This document shows, in pieces, positions 45,986-57,546 of a stretch of 64,000 bases of DNA; positions within the stretch are counted from its first letter, which is position 1, and every line of letters begins with the position of its first letter. The translations under genes and the position numbers were made by a program. This DNA is from Lytechinus pictus. Its lineage: Eukaryota > Echinodermata > Echinoidea > Temnopleuroida > Toxopneustidae. The stretch spans positions 47,812,373 through 47,876,372 of the forward strand of contig NC_087251.1 in assembly GCF_037042905.1 (NCBI RefSeq), written 5' to 3'. The notes beneath the pieces are model-generated. The model had not been told where the DNA came from, made no database searches, and saw only the letters and a list, made by a program, of their open reading frames with translations.

Positions 45986-47393
45986 ATGGGCTATATGTAC
46001 AAAGACACATTGAGCTCATGTCCACCAACCTATGGAATTGCCCAGTTTTATTTTACAAAATTTGCTTGATTTTCTGATACTGGTAACTCTGTTATTATGG
46101 TACCCGCAAAAATAAATGGGCTCTGGTGATTGAACAGACAAACTTGCTTAGCATTAGATGGATTATAAAAGGGAGACAAGAAACAAAAAGGATCAAAACG
46201 TCTATGAATTTATATATTAGAATTACATTGCCAATTGGAACTGCATAGTATTATCAACTCCTTGGTATAATAGTACCTCATTATATCATCCTTACTAGGA
46301 ATACTTTTGTATGTGTACAGAATCTCTCGATTGAATGTTTCGTACTCTAATATGACTGCTCTTGGCACAAATAACAGAAGTCTATGACACCTTTTGGGAT
46401 CCCAGAGAGGAATACTGCTATGAAGCCTCTATGTGTCTTTCACAGTAGCTTTCCTCCATTCCCTATGGTGATCAGTGATAAAAAGATGCTGTAGGCTTGT
46501 GGAACCCTTTGTAACTTGCCTAACCATATAGTAAGGTGCCTAAATTAAGTATTTTTCTATTGTTACATTAACAGAGTTTTGTTGCTTTTGTGGTATAAAT
46601 TGAGAAGATAAGATGATTAATGCTTCATACCTTGATATGCATTCCACATTATAGTTGGCATGTCAAACAAGAATGCCAGCAGCATTATTGTCTTCAATGT
46701 AAATCTTACAGTTTTCTTGTGTCCATACTCTATAATCATGCATTTTTTAAGGTATGATGTACTTGACTATTAGTAGATAATAGTCTTGTTGAATTTATCA
46801 TTGCTCGTAGCTTTATTATGGTTTTAAATACAGTACATCTTTTCCAGCAATGGTTTTAGTTTAGATGAGACATAGTTGGGCCCAGGCCGCCCAGTAGATT
46901 ACATACGATACACCTGGAAGATTAACAATAGATGTGATCACATCTTTACTGATTCGTGCTTACTTCAGGAATGACAGTACAATTAGTCTGAGCTTATTTG
47001 ATAGCTTACATAGGGTTTTATCTTCAGTTTCCTTGATACGTGATAGCCTTTCACAGTGCAAGTCAGAAAGCTGCACCTTGGTACGGATTAGCTACATCAC
47101 TTTTACCCTCGATTTAATCTAAATTTTACCCACAAAGCCTTTCACAGTGAAAAGTCAGCTTGGTATATGTTGCTCTCAGGAGGAGGTCTGATTAATTCAC
47201 CTAACTGCTGATCAATATAAATATGTGCATTTATGAAGATAGTAGTTATTGAAATGTTTCTGGAAGCCTTTCATCAAATTTTGTTGTCTGACTAGTTGTC
47301 AGATCTGACAATATTTTTCTTGATTTTGGTTGGCTGTTAAGATAAAACATTCAACAAATCTCTTCATGAAATGATCCCCAGTGTATGCTTTCT
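45986..47393. other. Intergenic after Rab15-like gene
   Basis: AT-rich; no exon, RNA gene or repeat that I recognise. Confidence 0.5.
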
Positions 47394-47400
47394 CCCAAGG

Positions 47401-47529
47401 TACTGTTTCATAAAGACTTGTTACAACAAATTCCTTTGACATATTCTATCATCCAATCAAAATGAACAATTTCAGTAGCTTTTAACTGTTATTGCAAATT
47501 TGCTAGTATAACAAGTTTTATGAAACAGG
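47401..47529. mobile_element. Short foldback with CCCAAGG target duplication
   Basis: TACTGTTTCATAAAGACTTG and ACAAGTTTTATGAAACAGG are inverted; CCCAAGG flanks it at 47394-47400 and 47530-47536. Confidence 0.7.
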
Positions 47530-47677
47530 CCCAAGGTGTGTATATAAGTTCTGATCCATTTTGATTATGCTGCTGTCTTTCACCTTGAAGAATCAAATGT
47601 TAGCATAAAGAAGAATATATGTTGCATTTGCTTTAGCCTATGTTCCGTTTTTTGTTGTTGAAAATATATTATACAAA

Positions 47678-47838
47678 TAATGAATGTTTATGAGTGCAAT
47701 GGACAGAATACTTCATGAGGAGAAAGATGAATTGATCCATTCAACGAGGCGTAGCCTCGTTGAATGGATCATTCATTTCATCTTTCACCGAATTAAGTAT
47801 TCTGTCCATTGCACGAATGAAAAGAACATTCATTATTT
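47678..47838. repeat. 161-bp near-perfect palindrome
   Basis: Centre GAACGAGGC-like arms CCATTCAACGAGGC / GCCTCGTTGAATGG around GTA, extended by GTGCAATGGACAGAATACTT and its inverse, then AATAATGAATGTT and its inverse. Confidence 0.85.
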
Positions 47839-47842
47839 GGTT

Positions 47843-48143
47843 TATATGACACCTAAAAATAGATTCTTTTTCATATGACATTTGTGAATTTTGAAGCAAA
47901 TTATCATGCTCATGCAGTGCAAGCTCGGTCTGTTGATTATCGCGTACATACAACATGCGCGCTGCAAACACGAGTGGTGCCTGCAGTCTGGGTGTGTGCG
48001 TGCAATGGACAAAATCATATGGATCCAAAATTGCACGATGAATGGATCTAAAATTGCATGGTTGTTGATGTCATTGTAAAATGGGCTGAATGATCGATAT
48101 CGACCAACCAATCAAATGACAAGGATCTATCTAGGTGTCATAT
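47843..48143. mobile_element. Inverted-terminal element next to the palindrome
   Basis: TATATGACACCTAAAAATAGA at the left is inverted as TCTATCTAGGTGTCATATA at the right; AAATGTCATATGA-type subterminal sequence is also mirrored. Interior repeats TGCAATGGACA and ATGGATC motifs of the neighbouring palindrome. Confidence 0.6.
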
Positions 48144-50462
48144 AATGTTCGATTATTTTGATTAAGAGTAGATAGCTGTACTTAATTTTTCAAACTACTT
48201 GATTTTAAAGGAGATAATGTGAATCATTAATGCCTTTATAAAGGACAAAATTATGAATACTTTTTGAGGGCTCAATTTTTCAATGTAAAATATGAATCTT
48301 GAACATTTTCATTTGAAAAGTACTGTGCGGTTTTAGGTATCTCATCCTTGGATCTAATTAGTAATTGCACTACAGAGAGGTGTGAATTAGTGTTCATAGG
48401 TTGCAGCACAAGTATATGAGCTTTAGTTTAGGAACTTTTATTGGTATTAGCATTTGGAATATATTTCTTCATACAATCAGCCTTGCATATGATCAAACTT
48501 GCACAAGTTGCAACATTTCATACTGTAAATATGGGATATTTTCATGGTGTTGAAACTTCACAAATTTTTAGCAAAAATACACCACTATTTTAAACATGTA
48601 ATTCAATTCATGCAGTGATCAATTGTTCAATTCAATTGAGCATGAAATTGTATTGTGTGAAAGTTTTTATTTTTTATGAGGGATCTAGATCTATCTCCTT
48701 TATTTTGCCCCATTTATTTTAAATGTTGCTGTAATTCATGAAGATTTCACATGTCCCATTTAAATTTACATCTGCAAGGCTGATAACACTTTTCTTTAAG
48801 TCAGAATGATTTTCTACAGGGGTTTGCTCATTTACAATGCATCATTTAAATGTTGGGGTTTTGTGCAATTTTGTAACAACTATACATGAATTTGTATATC
48901 AAAAAGATAAACCTAGAATCGTGTGGACCTTCTCATACCTCTTTGGCTAGAAATGTTCCACCACAGGTATATATTGATAGATATTGAATATGAAAAAGTT
49001 GTCATATATAGAGCAAGAAGCAAGCAAGTAGTCTGCTGTGCAAACCCTTCACTTGAGTAAAGTGGTTTGAGTGCAAAGCTTACAATGACTTGTGTACAGA
49101 AGGTCCCTCTCGCCAAGGGTTAAATTGAAACTAAGTTTTATATGTTAGTCTTGTGTGAAGACCCACGTGTTGGTCAAATATTCCATCAGGATCTGTTCGT
49201 GCAGACTATTTAGAGAGGGGTAATGGCGTAGGATATCTGTCTTTATACTGACAAAAACTTTTATTAGATTTTCAGCATTAATGTTTGTGTTCAGTACTTA
49301 TAATGAAAATGCGAAACTATGAGATAAACCAAGGAAATTCAATTTGCACCCAAAACTTAACCAAATATTAATCTTATTCTGTTTTGTATTATTGAATACT
49401 TTGTGGTCAAGATATTTTGCACCATGGACAATTCCATATAGTGATGCCTTTTTGTATGTATGATTCCCAACTTTTTCTGTTATACCGTTACTCTCTTTAT
49501 GAACCACTGCAGTCGTAATGTAAGAGCATTAACAACACTTTGTATGAACTAGCAAATTAAAATGTATCATTTCAGGGAGATCCCACTTTAAGGTAGCTAA
49601 ATAAGAAAATCATGTACCGGTAAGTATTTTCATAATCTGACGTGCATACTGTATGGAATTGCCCCATCAATGGATACATGTCTTGAAACAAATATAGTAC
49701 TACTTTGAGTTGTTGGCATTCTTTGTGAGGGTAAGTCATGACAACAGTTTTAATGAATTTATACATTGTACAAATGATCCAATGAATTAAACATATCAAT
49801 AATTATTTCTCTTACAATTTGTGAAAGTTTTACCAAATTAGTATGAAAATATCATTCCCAAAATGCCAAATAAATTGTCTTCCTGAAGTTCCTGTCAGAA
49901 GTATATAGTATAATAAAGATATATTAAAAAAAAACAATTAACTATCTAGTCGTGTTTCTGTATACATGTGTCCATTAATTTTTTCAACTATGTGTGTGCA
50001 TACCTTCTTGCTTACATGACTGTCATAACAGTTGCACTAAAGCAAAATGGGTGCTTATTCAGTTGTTGATGCATATTTTTCATTTGAAAAGATTGTCATT
50101 TCTGACATTTCTCCAAGTGTAGCAATCAAATTCTTATGTCAAAGTTATGACAGACAATTTTCTTTTGTGTGTGTGTGTGTGTGTACTAATATATAAAGTG
50201 GGTTGGGGCACAACCTCTTAGCACATAAACCTGAAAAAATACCAAGTAAACAAAACAGCATCTAATATGAGTATACACTGCAGTTGGCTTTCCAATACCT
50301 CTGATGAAAGTACTTGATCATTCCAACTACTCCTGAACAACAAAATAGTGAACATCTATCTTGGCCAGTTCTGAGCCTTAATGACATTGGTTTTCATATA
50401 TATTTCAAAGGGGTTGGGTCTGCCCCCCTTTCTGCTCTTACCCTCTCGCTTGTCTTCACCAT
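48144..50462. other. Intergenic, unassigned
   Basis: AT-rich with a (GT)n run at about 50167-50184; no supported gene. Confidence 0.5.
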
Positions 50463-50468
50463 TTACTT

Positions 50469-50858
50469 TAGGGTTCTCAGCTTTTCAAGAAAACAAAATT
50501 CCCTGATTTTTTCCAGATGAAGTTTTAAAATTCCCTGATAATTATTAAAACCCATTCCAAATTTTGCATGTTTTCTGATTTGTTGCAGTGAATTACATGT
50601 ATTTTCAGTACAAAAACAATGTAAAACTAATTAGTACCACCATAACCAGTCATTCGGTGGATTTTGTTTTCATATGCAACAAAATATAACAGTCTGACAG
50701 ACTAAATGCTCTTGACTTTTGGGCTGATCAAAATTCCCTGATTTTTCCCTCATTTGAGGCATTTTTCCCTGATTTAAGGTATTTTTGAAAATCAAATTCC
50801 CTGACTGGAAAAAAGTAAAATAATTTATCCCGATTTCCCTGATGGGCTGGGAACCCTG
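50469..50858. mobile_element. hAT-like short element with TTCCCTGA repeats
   Basis: Ends TAGGGTTCTCAGC and GCTGGGAACCCTG; TTACTT flanks both sides (50463-50468, 50859-50864). The interior repeats AAATTCCCTGATTTTT-type units. The flank repeat is shorter than the usual 8 bp. Confidence 0.6.
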
Positions 50859-51175
50859 TTACTTAGTTCATGTCTTCTCTGTTCTCCCCTTCTCCTCTGA
50901 ACATCCATCTAATATTCAACTTTTAGGCCAATATTCTCAAGTCCAGTTTAAACTGGGTCATAGTCTTATGTTAACTTATGGAAAGCCAAAAACGTTTTAC
51001 TGTTTTTTTAATTTCTGATATTTACTGTGTTCTTTTTCCATGATTTAATAGTGAGGAGAACCATTTTATTCATCATTCCCAGAGTTATGACTAAAGTGAG
51101 CATCCAATGTCAAGTAAAAGTGAACTTCTACTTTTATACTTATTCTGCTCTTCGCTTTCCATAGTTTACTATAAG

Positions 51176-51725
51176 TTAAAGGGATGGTCCGGGCTGAAAG
51201 TATTTTTAGCTTAATAAATAGAGTAGAATTCACTGAGAAAAATGTTATTAACAAAGTTATTGAATTTTAAAGTTTAGCAATATTTTGTGAAAACAGTCGT
51301 CATGAATATTCATTAGGTGGGCTGATGATGTCACATCCCCACTTGTTCTTTTGTATTTCATTATATAAAATTAGGTTTATTCAAATTTTTTCCTCCAAGA
51401 ACTAGAAAAATTGGATTGAAAAATGATTTAGTGCATTAGATATTCATCGCTGCAACTTATTTCATTATAAGGGAGACATTATTCACACAAGTATGAAATA
51501 ATGAAAAAAATATGATTTAATAACATTATAAGAAAACGGAAAGTGGAGATGTGACATCATCAGCCCACCTAATGAATATTCATGACAACTGTTTTCACAA
51601 AATATTGCTAAACTTTAAACTTCAATAACTTTATTATTTGTTATCCGATTTTGATGAAATTTTGCTCAGTGAATTCTACTCTATGTATTAAGATATAATA
51701 TTTTCAGCCCGGACTATCCCTTTAA
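51176..51725. mobile_element. T2-type MITE
   Basis: TTAAAGGGATGGTCCGGGCT and AGCCCGGACTATCCCTTTAA are near-perfect terminal inverts with TTAA on both sides; arms pair over more than 150 bp and contain TGACATCATCAGCCCACC. Confidence 0.85.
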
Positions 51726-52006
51726 GTCTAGAAGCAGAGTATTTCAGAATGAGGGCCAAGTAATCTTTTCAGAAATTCCTCCTCACAACAATTTACCATC
51801 TGATCCACAAGTTCTTCCAAACCCCTTCCAATCCTCAAGTCTTCACACACCACCTAATCAATTGCCATTCATTCATTCATTCAAATTCACTTTTGATCAG
51901 TACTGACAGTACATTAGTAACAATGTAACATCATATAGAAGTTGTTTTCATTTAAAATCATTTTGTATCATGGTGTGGTATATACTATATAGTTATGATT
52001 GGATAA

Positions 52007-52166
52007 TGGGGCCATTACAGAAAAGTAAATGTCATAGTAACTTTACCATCAAATGGTAACTACTTTGGTTAGGATGCTAAAACCTATACAGCCGAACAAA
52101 ATGATGGATTTGAGGGAAGTAGTTATTGGAGTGCAAAATTTTTTACTTTTATGCAATGGGTCCCAG
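52007..52166. mobile_element. Short foldback of the GGGTCC/TTGCATAAAAG type
   Basis: GGGGCCATTACAGAAAAGTAA mirrors TACTTTTATGCAATGGGTCC; inner AACTTTACCATCAAATGGTA arm. Confidence 0.55.
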
Positions 52167-52551
52167 GATTTAGAGTGCAAATTTGATTTGCATCTCATTA
52201 AATGCAGCTTGGAAGCTGCCATTTTTAAAGGCAACCGTTGACCATCCCTTCACATATATGCTTATGAGAGGTTGCATGCCTCAAGTGTACGTGGACGGCA
52301 TTTTTTGTGCCGATTTGAAGTCTTATAAATTCTAACTACAAATATGTTCAATGACCATCAAACTGGCATGTAAATTCTTTGGGCATTCACATCATGTGAA
52401 GTTCTTCCACACGAGTCTGCTGCTCTCCATTGTAGAATCCTAATTGATATTATACAGAGAAGTTACAATTTTACAGAAATTATTACCATGCAATCATATA
52501 TCGACTTCAAATGGGTACCGTAACCACAGAAAATTTGTAAATGTTATGCAC

Positions 52552-53119
52552 TTAAAGGTCAAGTCCACCCCACGAAAGTGCTGACTTGAATAAATGGAGG
52601 AAAAAAATCAAACTAGCATAGTGCTGAAAATTTCATCAAAATCGGATGTAAAATAAGAAAGTTATATTTCGAAGTTTCGCTATTTTTCACAAAACAGTGA
52701 TATGCACAACTAGGCAAGTCAGTTGATGTCCATCACTCACTATTTCTTTTGTTTTTTATTGTTTGAATTATAAAATATTTCATTTTTCATTGATTTGACA
52801 ATACGGACCAACTTGACTAAACCATATTAATTCCACATGTTAAGGGAGGAATTAATCGTCGTATCACTTGACAATGGGGAGAAAATTAGAATAATTCATA
52901 TAATAAAATAAAAAATAAATAGTGAGTGGATGACGTCAGTCTCTTCATTTGCGTGCCAGCCAGGATGTGCATATAACTGTTTTGTGAAGTTAAGTGAAAC
53001 TTTATGTCATAACTTTTTTATTTTACATCCGATTTTGATGAAAATTTAAGTGTTATGCTTGTTGGATTTTTCTCTTTTTATTCAAATCAACTTTATGTTG
53101 GGGTGGACTTGTCCTTTAA
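52552..53119. mobile_element. T2-type MITE
   Basis: TTAAAGGTCAAGTCCACCCC to GGGGTGGACTTGTCCTTTAA, perfect terminal inverts with both TTAA copies. Its right TTAA is also the left TTAA of the next element. Confidence 0.85.
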
Positions 53120-53875
53120 ACCTATCTAGGCCGGGGGGGGGGGGCCTCGGAGGCCCCCCTCAACGATCCGCGCAATATTTTTGCAGCGCGATTTTTTTTT
53201 TACCATGCCGCTCGCTGACTTTTTACTTTCACTTTTGAGACCAATTTTGCGTCACCTGGTTACGTGGTTCCGAAATTACGCAACATTATGTAAGTGCATG
53301 TCAGACCAAAAATTGCTCAAAAACGTGATTTTGTGTACTTAGTCAATGCAAATTGTGTTTTCAACCAAAAAATCATAAATGTATGATTATTTTTAGTTTT
53401 GCTGGTCTAAATGTATTTATTTCATGCTTTTTATGATCTCAGAGGAGTCCCCAACAAATTTCATTGAAAAAACAATGAAAAACAAAAGGTAAAAAAAACA
53501 AGGAAATACATAATTGCAAAAAACAATATAATACATAAGAAAATGATTTGATATCGCAATTTTGTTCATGTACACTTGCCAAGAACACCACAAAGAGTTT
53601 CTATACCAAAAATTATAACATTTGGAGCTTTATTTAGGGAGTTAGAGGAAAAAGTATGATTTCGCATACTAATTACGCATTAATTAGCATAATCACTTAA
53701 TAGCAATTCGCATGATATAATTTACTATACAATTTTGTAGATTATGTCCAAGACAACCCGCATGCCAATTTTCGGCGCGATTGCGCGGTCGACATCTCAA
53801 GGGGGGGGGGCGTGGGAGGCCCCCCCCCTCCCCCCCGGCCATATGAACTCCCAAAATACCCCGGCCTAGATAGGG
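53120..53875. mobile_element. piggyBac-like MITE (TTAA duplication)
   Basis: After TTAA (53116-53119) it reads ACCTATCTAGGCCGGGG, and before TTAA (53876-53879) it reads CCCCGGCCTAGATAGGG, an inverted terminus of about 16 bp. TTAA plus CCCTA-type ends is the piggyBac pattern. Subterminal runs of G and C form a second inverted layer. No transposase frame. Confidence 0.65.
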
Positions 53876-54439
53876 TTAATTATACATGACAGCGAAGGAG
53901 AATATCAGTGGTTGCCTCTTATACTCGGAAAGAATAGCATTACCATACAAAGAACATTACTATGGATCAAGCCGTTTCTTGTATTCTCTGAAGCAACGTC
54001 TCCCATGCATTCAACTGTGAACAAAAATCACACAAAAATGATTCACGATTCTGTAAACAAATCTGTCACATAATGTATGGTGAATTACTTTTTTCAAATC
54101 TTCCTGAATCCTGAAATAATTAGCACATTGACTTTGTGCAAACTTGTTTTTTCTCACCTGGTAGTGCACTAGACAGAATTGGAAACCATTCTCTTTCATA
54201 CAAAATGGAACATGAGAACAATACACATGCATGTACAAATCACATTCTTGGCTTAACACATTTTACATAACATTCTCCTCATTCAACTTTACGCTCCAGT
54301 GACAACTGTGTAATAAAAGACTCTCTCTACACGATCAAATTGCTGTTGCATATGAGCAGATTATATTCAATTATCTGACCAACATACGGACTATTTTACA
54401 AGTGTGTGTATGCAACGTTCTCTGGCATTGTAGGACAGC

Positions 54440-54565
54440 TTAGGAGTTGGAGTTGGGTCCACGCCTCTTGCCGAAGGTCTGCACAACGTTGACGAATCGG
54501 CGGTTGTACTGCATGCGGCGCTTGGCACGTCCGACCTTCTTCTTCTTCTTCTCCTGGGGATCAAC
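54440..54565 (-). CDS. FAU: FAU coding exon 3 (S30 C-terminus)
   Basis: Residues 93-133, [20 protein letters not shown] and the rest of S30, stop TAA. Acceptor ATCCCCAG. Confidence 0.97.
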   Translation of the reverse strand, partial: VDPQEKKKKKVGRAKRRMQYNRRFVNVVQTFGKRRGPNSNS

Positions 54566-57546
54566 CTGGGGATAACAGCAAATGAAAAAGAATAGAAGAA
54601 TTAATATTAAGTCAAACATTATTACTTTTGGGGTTAGGGTGAGCGATAGCAAATAACGATCATAAAAGCTTTGAAGACGGTTCAATGGGGGTGTTGCAAG
54701 AAAATTATAATCGATGGGTCTGGTCTCCAAAATAATGTCTTGCATTTAATTGCAAATTGTCAATTGATTGGTGATGTGCTTCTTACAAACAAGGTGCGTA
54801 TACTGATTTGATTGTAAACTAATAAAATTGATCGATCAATAGTAAAATCATGACAGAAATTTGCAGCTGATTAACTTTCTTGCAACACCCCTAATACTTT
54901 AGCATGCATGAAATCAGATATATCACATTTCAATCATTTCCACAATAACAGCTAGCAGTAAATACAGTTTGTACATCATAAAAAATCATTATGATAAAAT
55001 ACAATTCAAATTTTTGAAATATAAAAATACACATTTTTTATTCATGAACGTAGTTGTCTAATGGATTATCATGTAACTTAAAAGCTATCTTGTGAAGATA
55101 CTCAAGAAAGCATAGCTTATGAATCAGGTTCCCTATAGCTAGGCCTGGGACTTTCGGGTATTTTTGTCTTCGGGTACCTGTGGTAATTTTTGGGCGGGTA
55201 GCCGAAAATCATGTCGCATGAAATATGACTGGTGGAAAAACCCCATAGGTGACGTCATCCAGCCACTGCGCCGCATCGCAAGCGTTAGCCAATTTATGAT
55301 TGAAAATATATAGTAAGCATGAGCAGTGCAAGCTTCCCTTGCCCCACACAGTAGGCCTATTCCATCGAAACAAATCTACAATACTCTGACACCTCATTCC
55401 AAAATCAACCTAGAATTCCACTTTCCCATATTCTATATGAATTATGAACGGTATTCTGGGAGGATCTGTTTTCTCACCGATACCACACAGGTAAGCAAAT
55501 TTTGATTACTTCTTGCTTTTCCGTCAAAATCTTACGAAGTGGCGTCGATATTACATCATGTTCGTGAGTTTGTAAAATCTATCGCTACGTGCACAAAGTC
55601 ACCTGATTTGCGGGTTTCGGAGCGTCGAATGCGCAAGCCAATCGCGATCGTGCTACCATTTTCGGTGTATGATGAACTGAAAATGGTAACATGAACGTTA
55701 TTGGCTGGCGCTTCGTATGCTCAAGCTGCAATTGTGCAAAAGAAACATGGCAACGACTAAACAATCTCAGTCACATCATCACTTGAAAAAGTTGTATATT
55801 TATGGTTTTTTTCGAGGGTAATTGGTGAGATTGAAAATGAGACTTGTGTACTTTTGTGATGAGTTACAGTTATGTCTTACACTGCGCAATACAAATCAAA
55901 TACATATACGTTATACTGGTATGCAATTTTCAGGTATCAGGTATTGATTTTTCTACCCGGGTACCTGAGGCTTCCGGGCAGGACCCAGGTACCCGGGTTT
56001 TAGTCCCAGCCCTACCTATAGAATAAATAATAGTATCAAAGTTGTTCATGAATTGAGCTCTTTCCCAGTTTGAATGATTAAACAGGAAGATTAAGGTCAA
56101 GATCTCGTTATCTGATCTACTTAAATACCTGATGATAATTCCATGAAAATGAATTTCATAAGTTTCACTTTTTATTCAATAGATGAACTTTACAGTGAAA
56201 CAATAAGAATAGGAAAACAGAAATATTTAATTTACCTTGGGGGTCTGGCCTCGCACTTTACCGGCACGGGCAAGGGATCCGTGAACTTTTCCTCCGAGCA
56301 GACGTCCAGAGAGTTCAAGGGTCATCAGTTCAAGAAGTCCATTCTGGGATAGGGTAAGGTCATCATCCAGGGGTGTGCCGCAGCAAGACAGGACCTGCTC
56401 TGAGGCTGAGAAGCCGGACAGCTCCTGGATTTTGGCCTGGATGGAAGAGAGAAAATGTAATGTATTTTATTCATAAGATCACTTTTCATGAAGTTTTAAT
56501 CTTTGTGTAAATGTAAATCATAAAAAGACTGTACTATTTTATTTTCTTTAAAAAAACCCACAAGATTCTCCATTATTAAACCTTGACCAGACCAGGGGTA
56601 CCCCCCATCCCCCGCTCAATGCTTTATGTTCCCACAATGCTTCCAGACATTTTAATATAATTAAGTCTCCACACATTCTCAGATGTAAATTTCAAACAAC
56701 CAAGTTCCAAAATGTTACCCAGCATTTTGTTTACACTTTACTGCATGTCAGTCAAACCTTATATTGCTTAAAGGGGAATCCAGCCTTGGCCATTAAATGT
56801 TGTGTTGGGAAGGAGAAAAATAAATTAAACAGAATGGTGAAAGTTTGAAAGAAATCGGACAAGCAATAAGAAAGTTATAGCTGCTTTAAAATTGAGATCA
56901 CTAATACTATGTAAATTTCAAATTGGCAACTGGGTAAGTAAATTATGACAAGGGGCAAGGACAACTTTCCCATAGGCCATGTACTTTATTATCAGGGATT
57001 TGTGGTTTTCTCCTTAGTACCCGTTCCCCTTGGGCAGTAACCTAAATATAATCCAGGTAGTATATTGTTTTATGTCCTCATGAAAGAAAAATATAATTTG
57101 TAATAAATTTTTGGGGAATAATGAAATTTTAGCCATAATATGTATTGGAGTACATGGAAAAGTAGTCCTTGCCTTACATCACTCTGACATCCCATATGCA
57201 GCCAATTTGAAATCTCCATGGGTATAGTGATTACCATTATTTACAACTTTTAAAAATTCATAACTTTCTTGTTGTTTGTCCAATATCAACTTGTCTGATT
57301 CTTCTTTTCCTTATAAAAACAAGTTTTTATTTGGGTTGGACTCCCCTTTAAAGCTTTTGTGAAATGTTATGTTATTGTTAAATTACCTGTAATTCATGCT
57401 TTATCAAAAGTTCAATTTTAGATTCAAATATGCCCACCCTCATTTTTCCCTCTTTCAAGATTTATCTTTACCTTCAGATCGGCAACAGATTCTTCGCCAG
57501 TCACCTCAAGGGTGTGGGTCTCATCAGCTCGGACAAACAGTTGCAT
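54440..57546 (-). CDS. FAU: FAU: ubiquitin-like FUBI fused to 40S ribosomal protein S30
   Basis: Exons 57546-57472, 56436-56236 and 54565-54440 on the minus strand give 133 aa, the same length as human FAU. Residues 1-74 are the ubiquitin-like FUBI domain ending in the LLGG cleavage site. Residues 75-133 are eS30: [18 protein letters not shown], a lysine run, [16 protein letters not shown] and a stop after NSNS. The precursor is cut after GG, and mature eS30 joins the small ribosomal subunit near the decoding site. FUBI is much more diverged from vertebrates than S30, as usual. A separate 5'UTR exon (58587-58555) starts with a TOP tract, predicting growth-dependent translation. Introns carry a T2-type MITE and a hAT-like element. 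Confidence 0.97.
55140..56014. mobile_element. hAT-like element in FAU intron 2
   Basis: Termini TAGGCCTGGGACT and AGTCCCAGCCCTA are inverted. Flanks CCTATAGC (55132-55139) and CCTATAGA (56015-56022) match at 7 of 8 bases. Subterminal CGGGTACC/GGTACCCGGG blocks are also inverted. No transposase seen. Confidence 0.75.
56236..56436 (-). CDS. FAU: FAU coding exon 2 (FUBI end and S30 start)
   Basis: Residues 26-92, including LLGG at 71-74 and the S30 start [10 protein letters not shown]. Acceptor CATCCAG, donor GTAAAT; 67 codons. Confidence 0.97.
56768..57351. mobile_element. T2-type MITE in FAU intron 1
   Basis: TTAAAGGGGAATCCAGCC at the left and GGTTGGACTCCCCTTTAA at the right with TTAA; long arms (CAATAAGAAAGTTATAGC versus its inverse) resemble the 1791 element. 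Confidence 0.8.
57472..57546 (-). CDS. FAU: FAU coding exon 1 (FUBI N-terminus)
   Basis: Residues 1-25, [15 protein letters not shown] to VADLK; donor GTAAAG. Seven untranslated bases precede the ATG after a TTTTTACAG acceptor. Confidence 0.95.

Noticed and set aside
54440-54745. 101-codon minus frame extending beyond the last FAU exon
   Set aside because: The upstream part is intron; the coding part starts at the ATCCCCAG acceptor at 54565.
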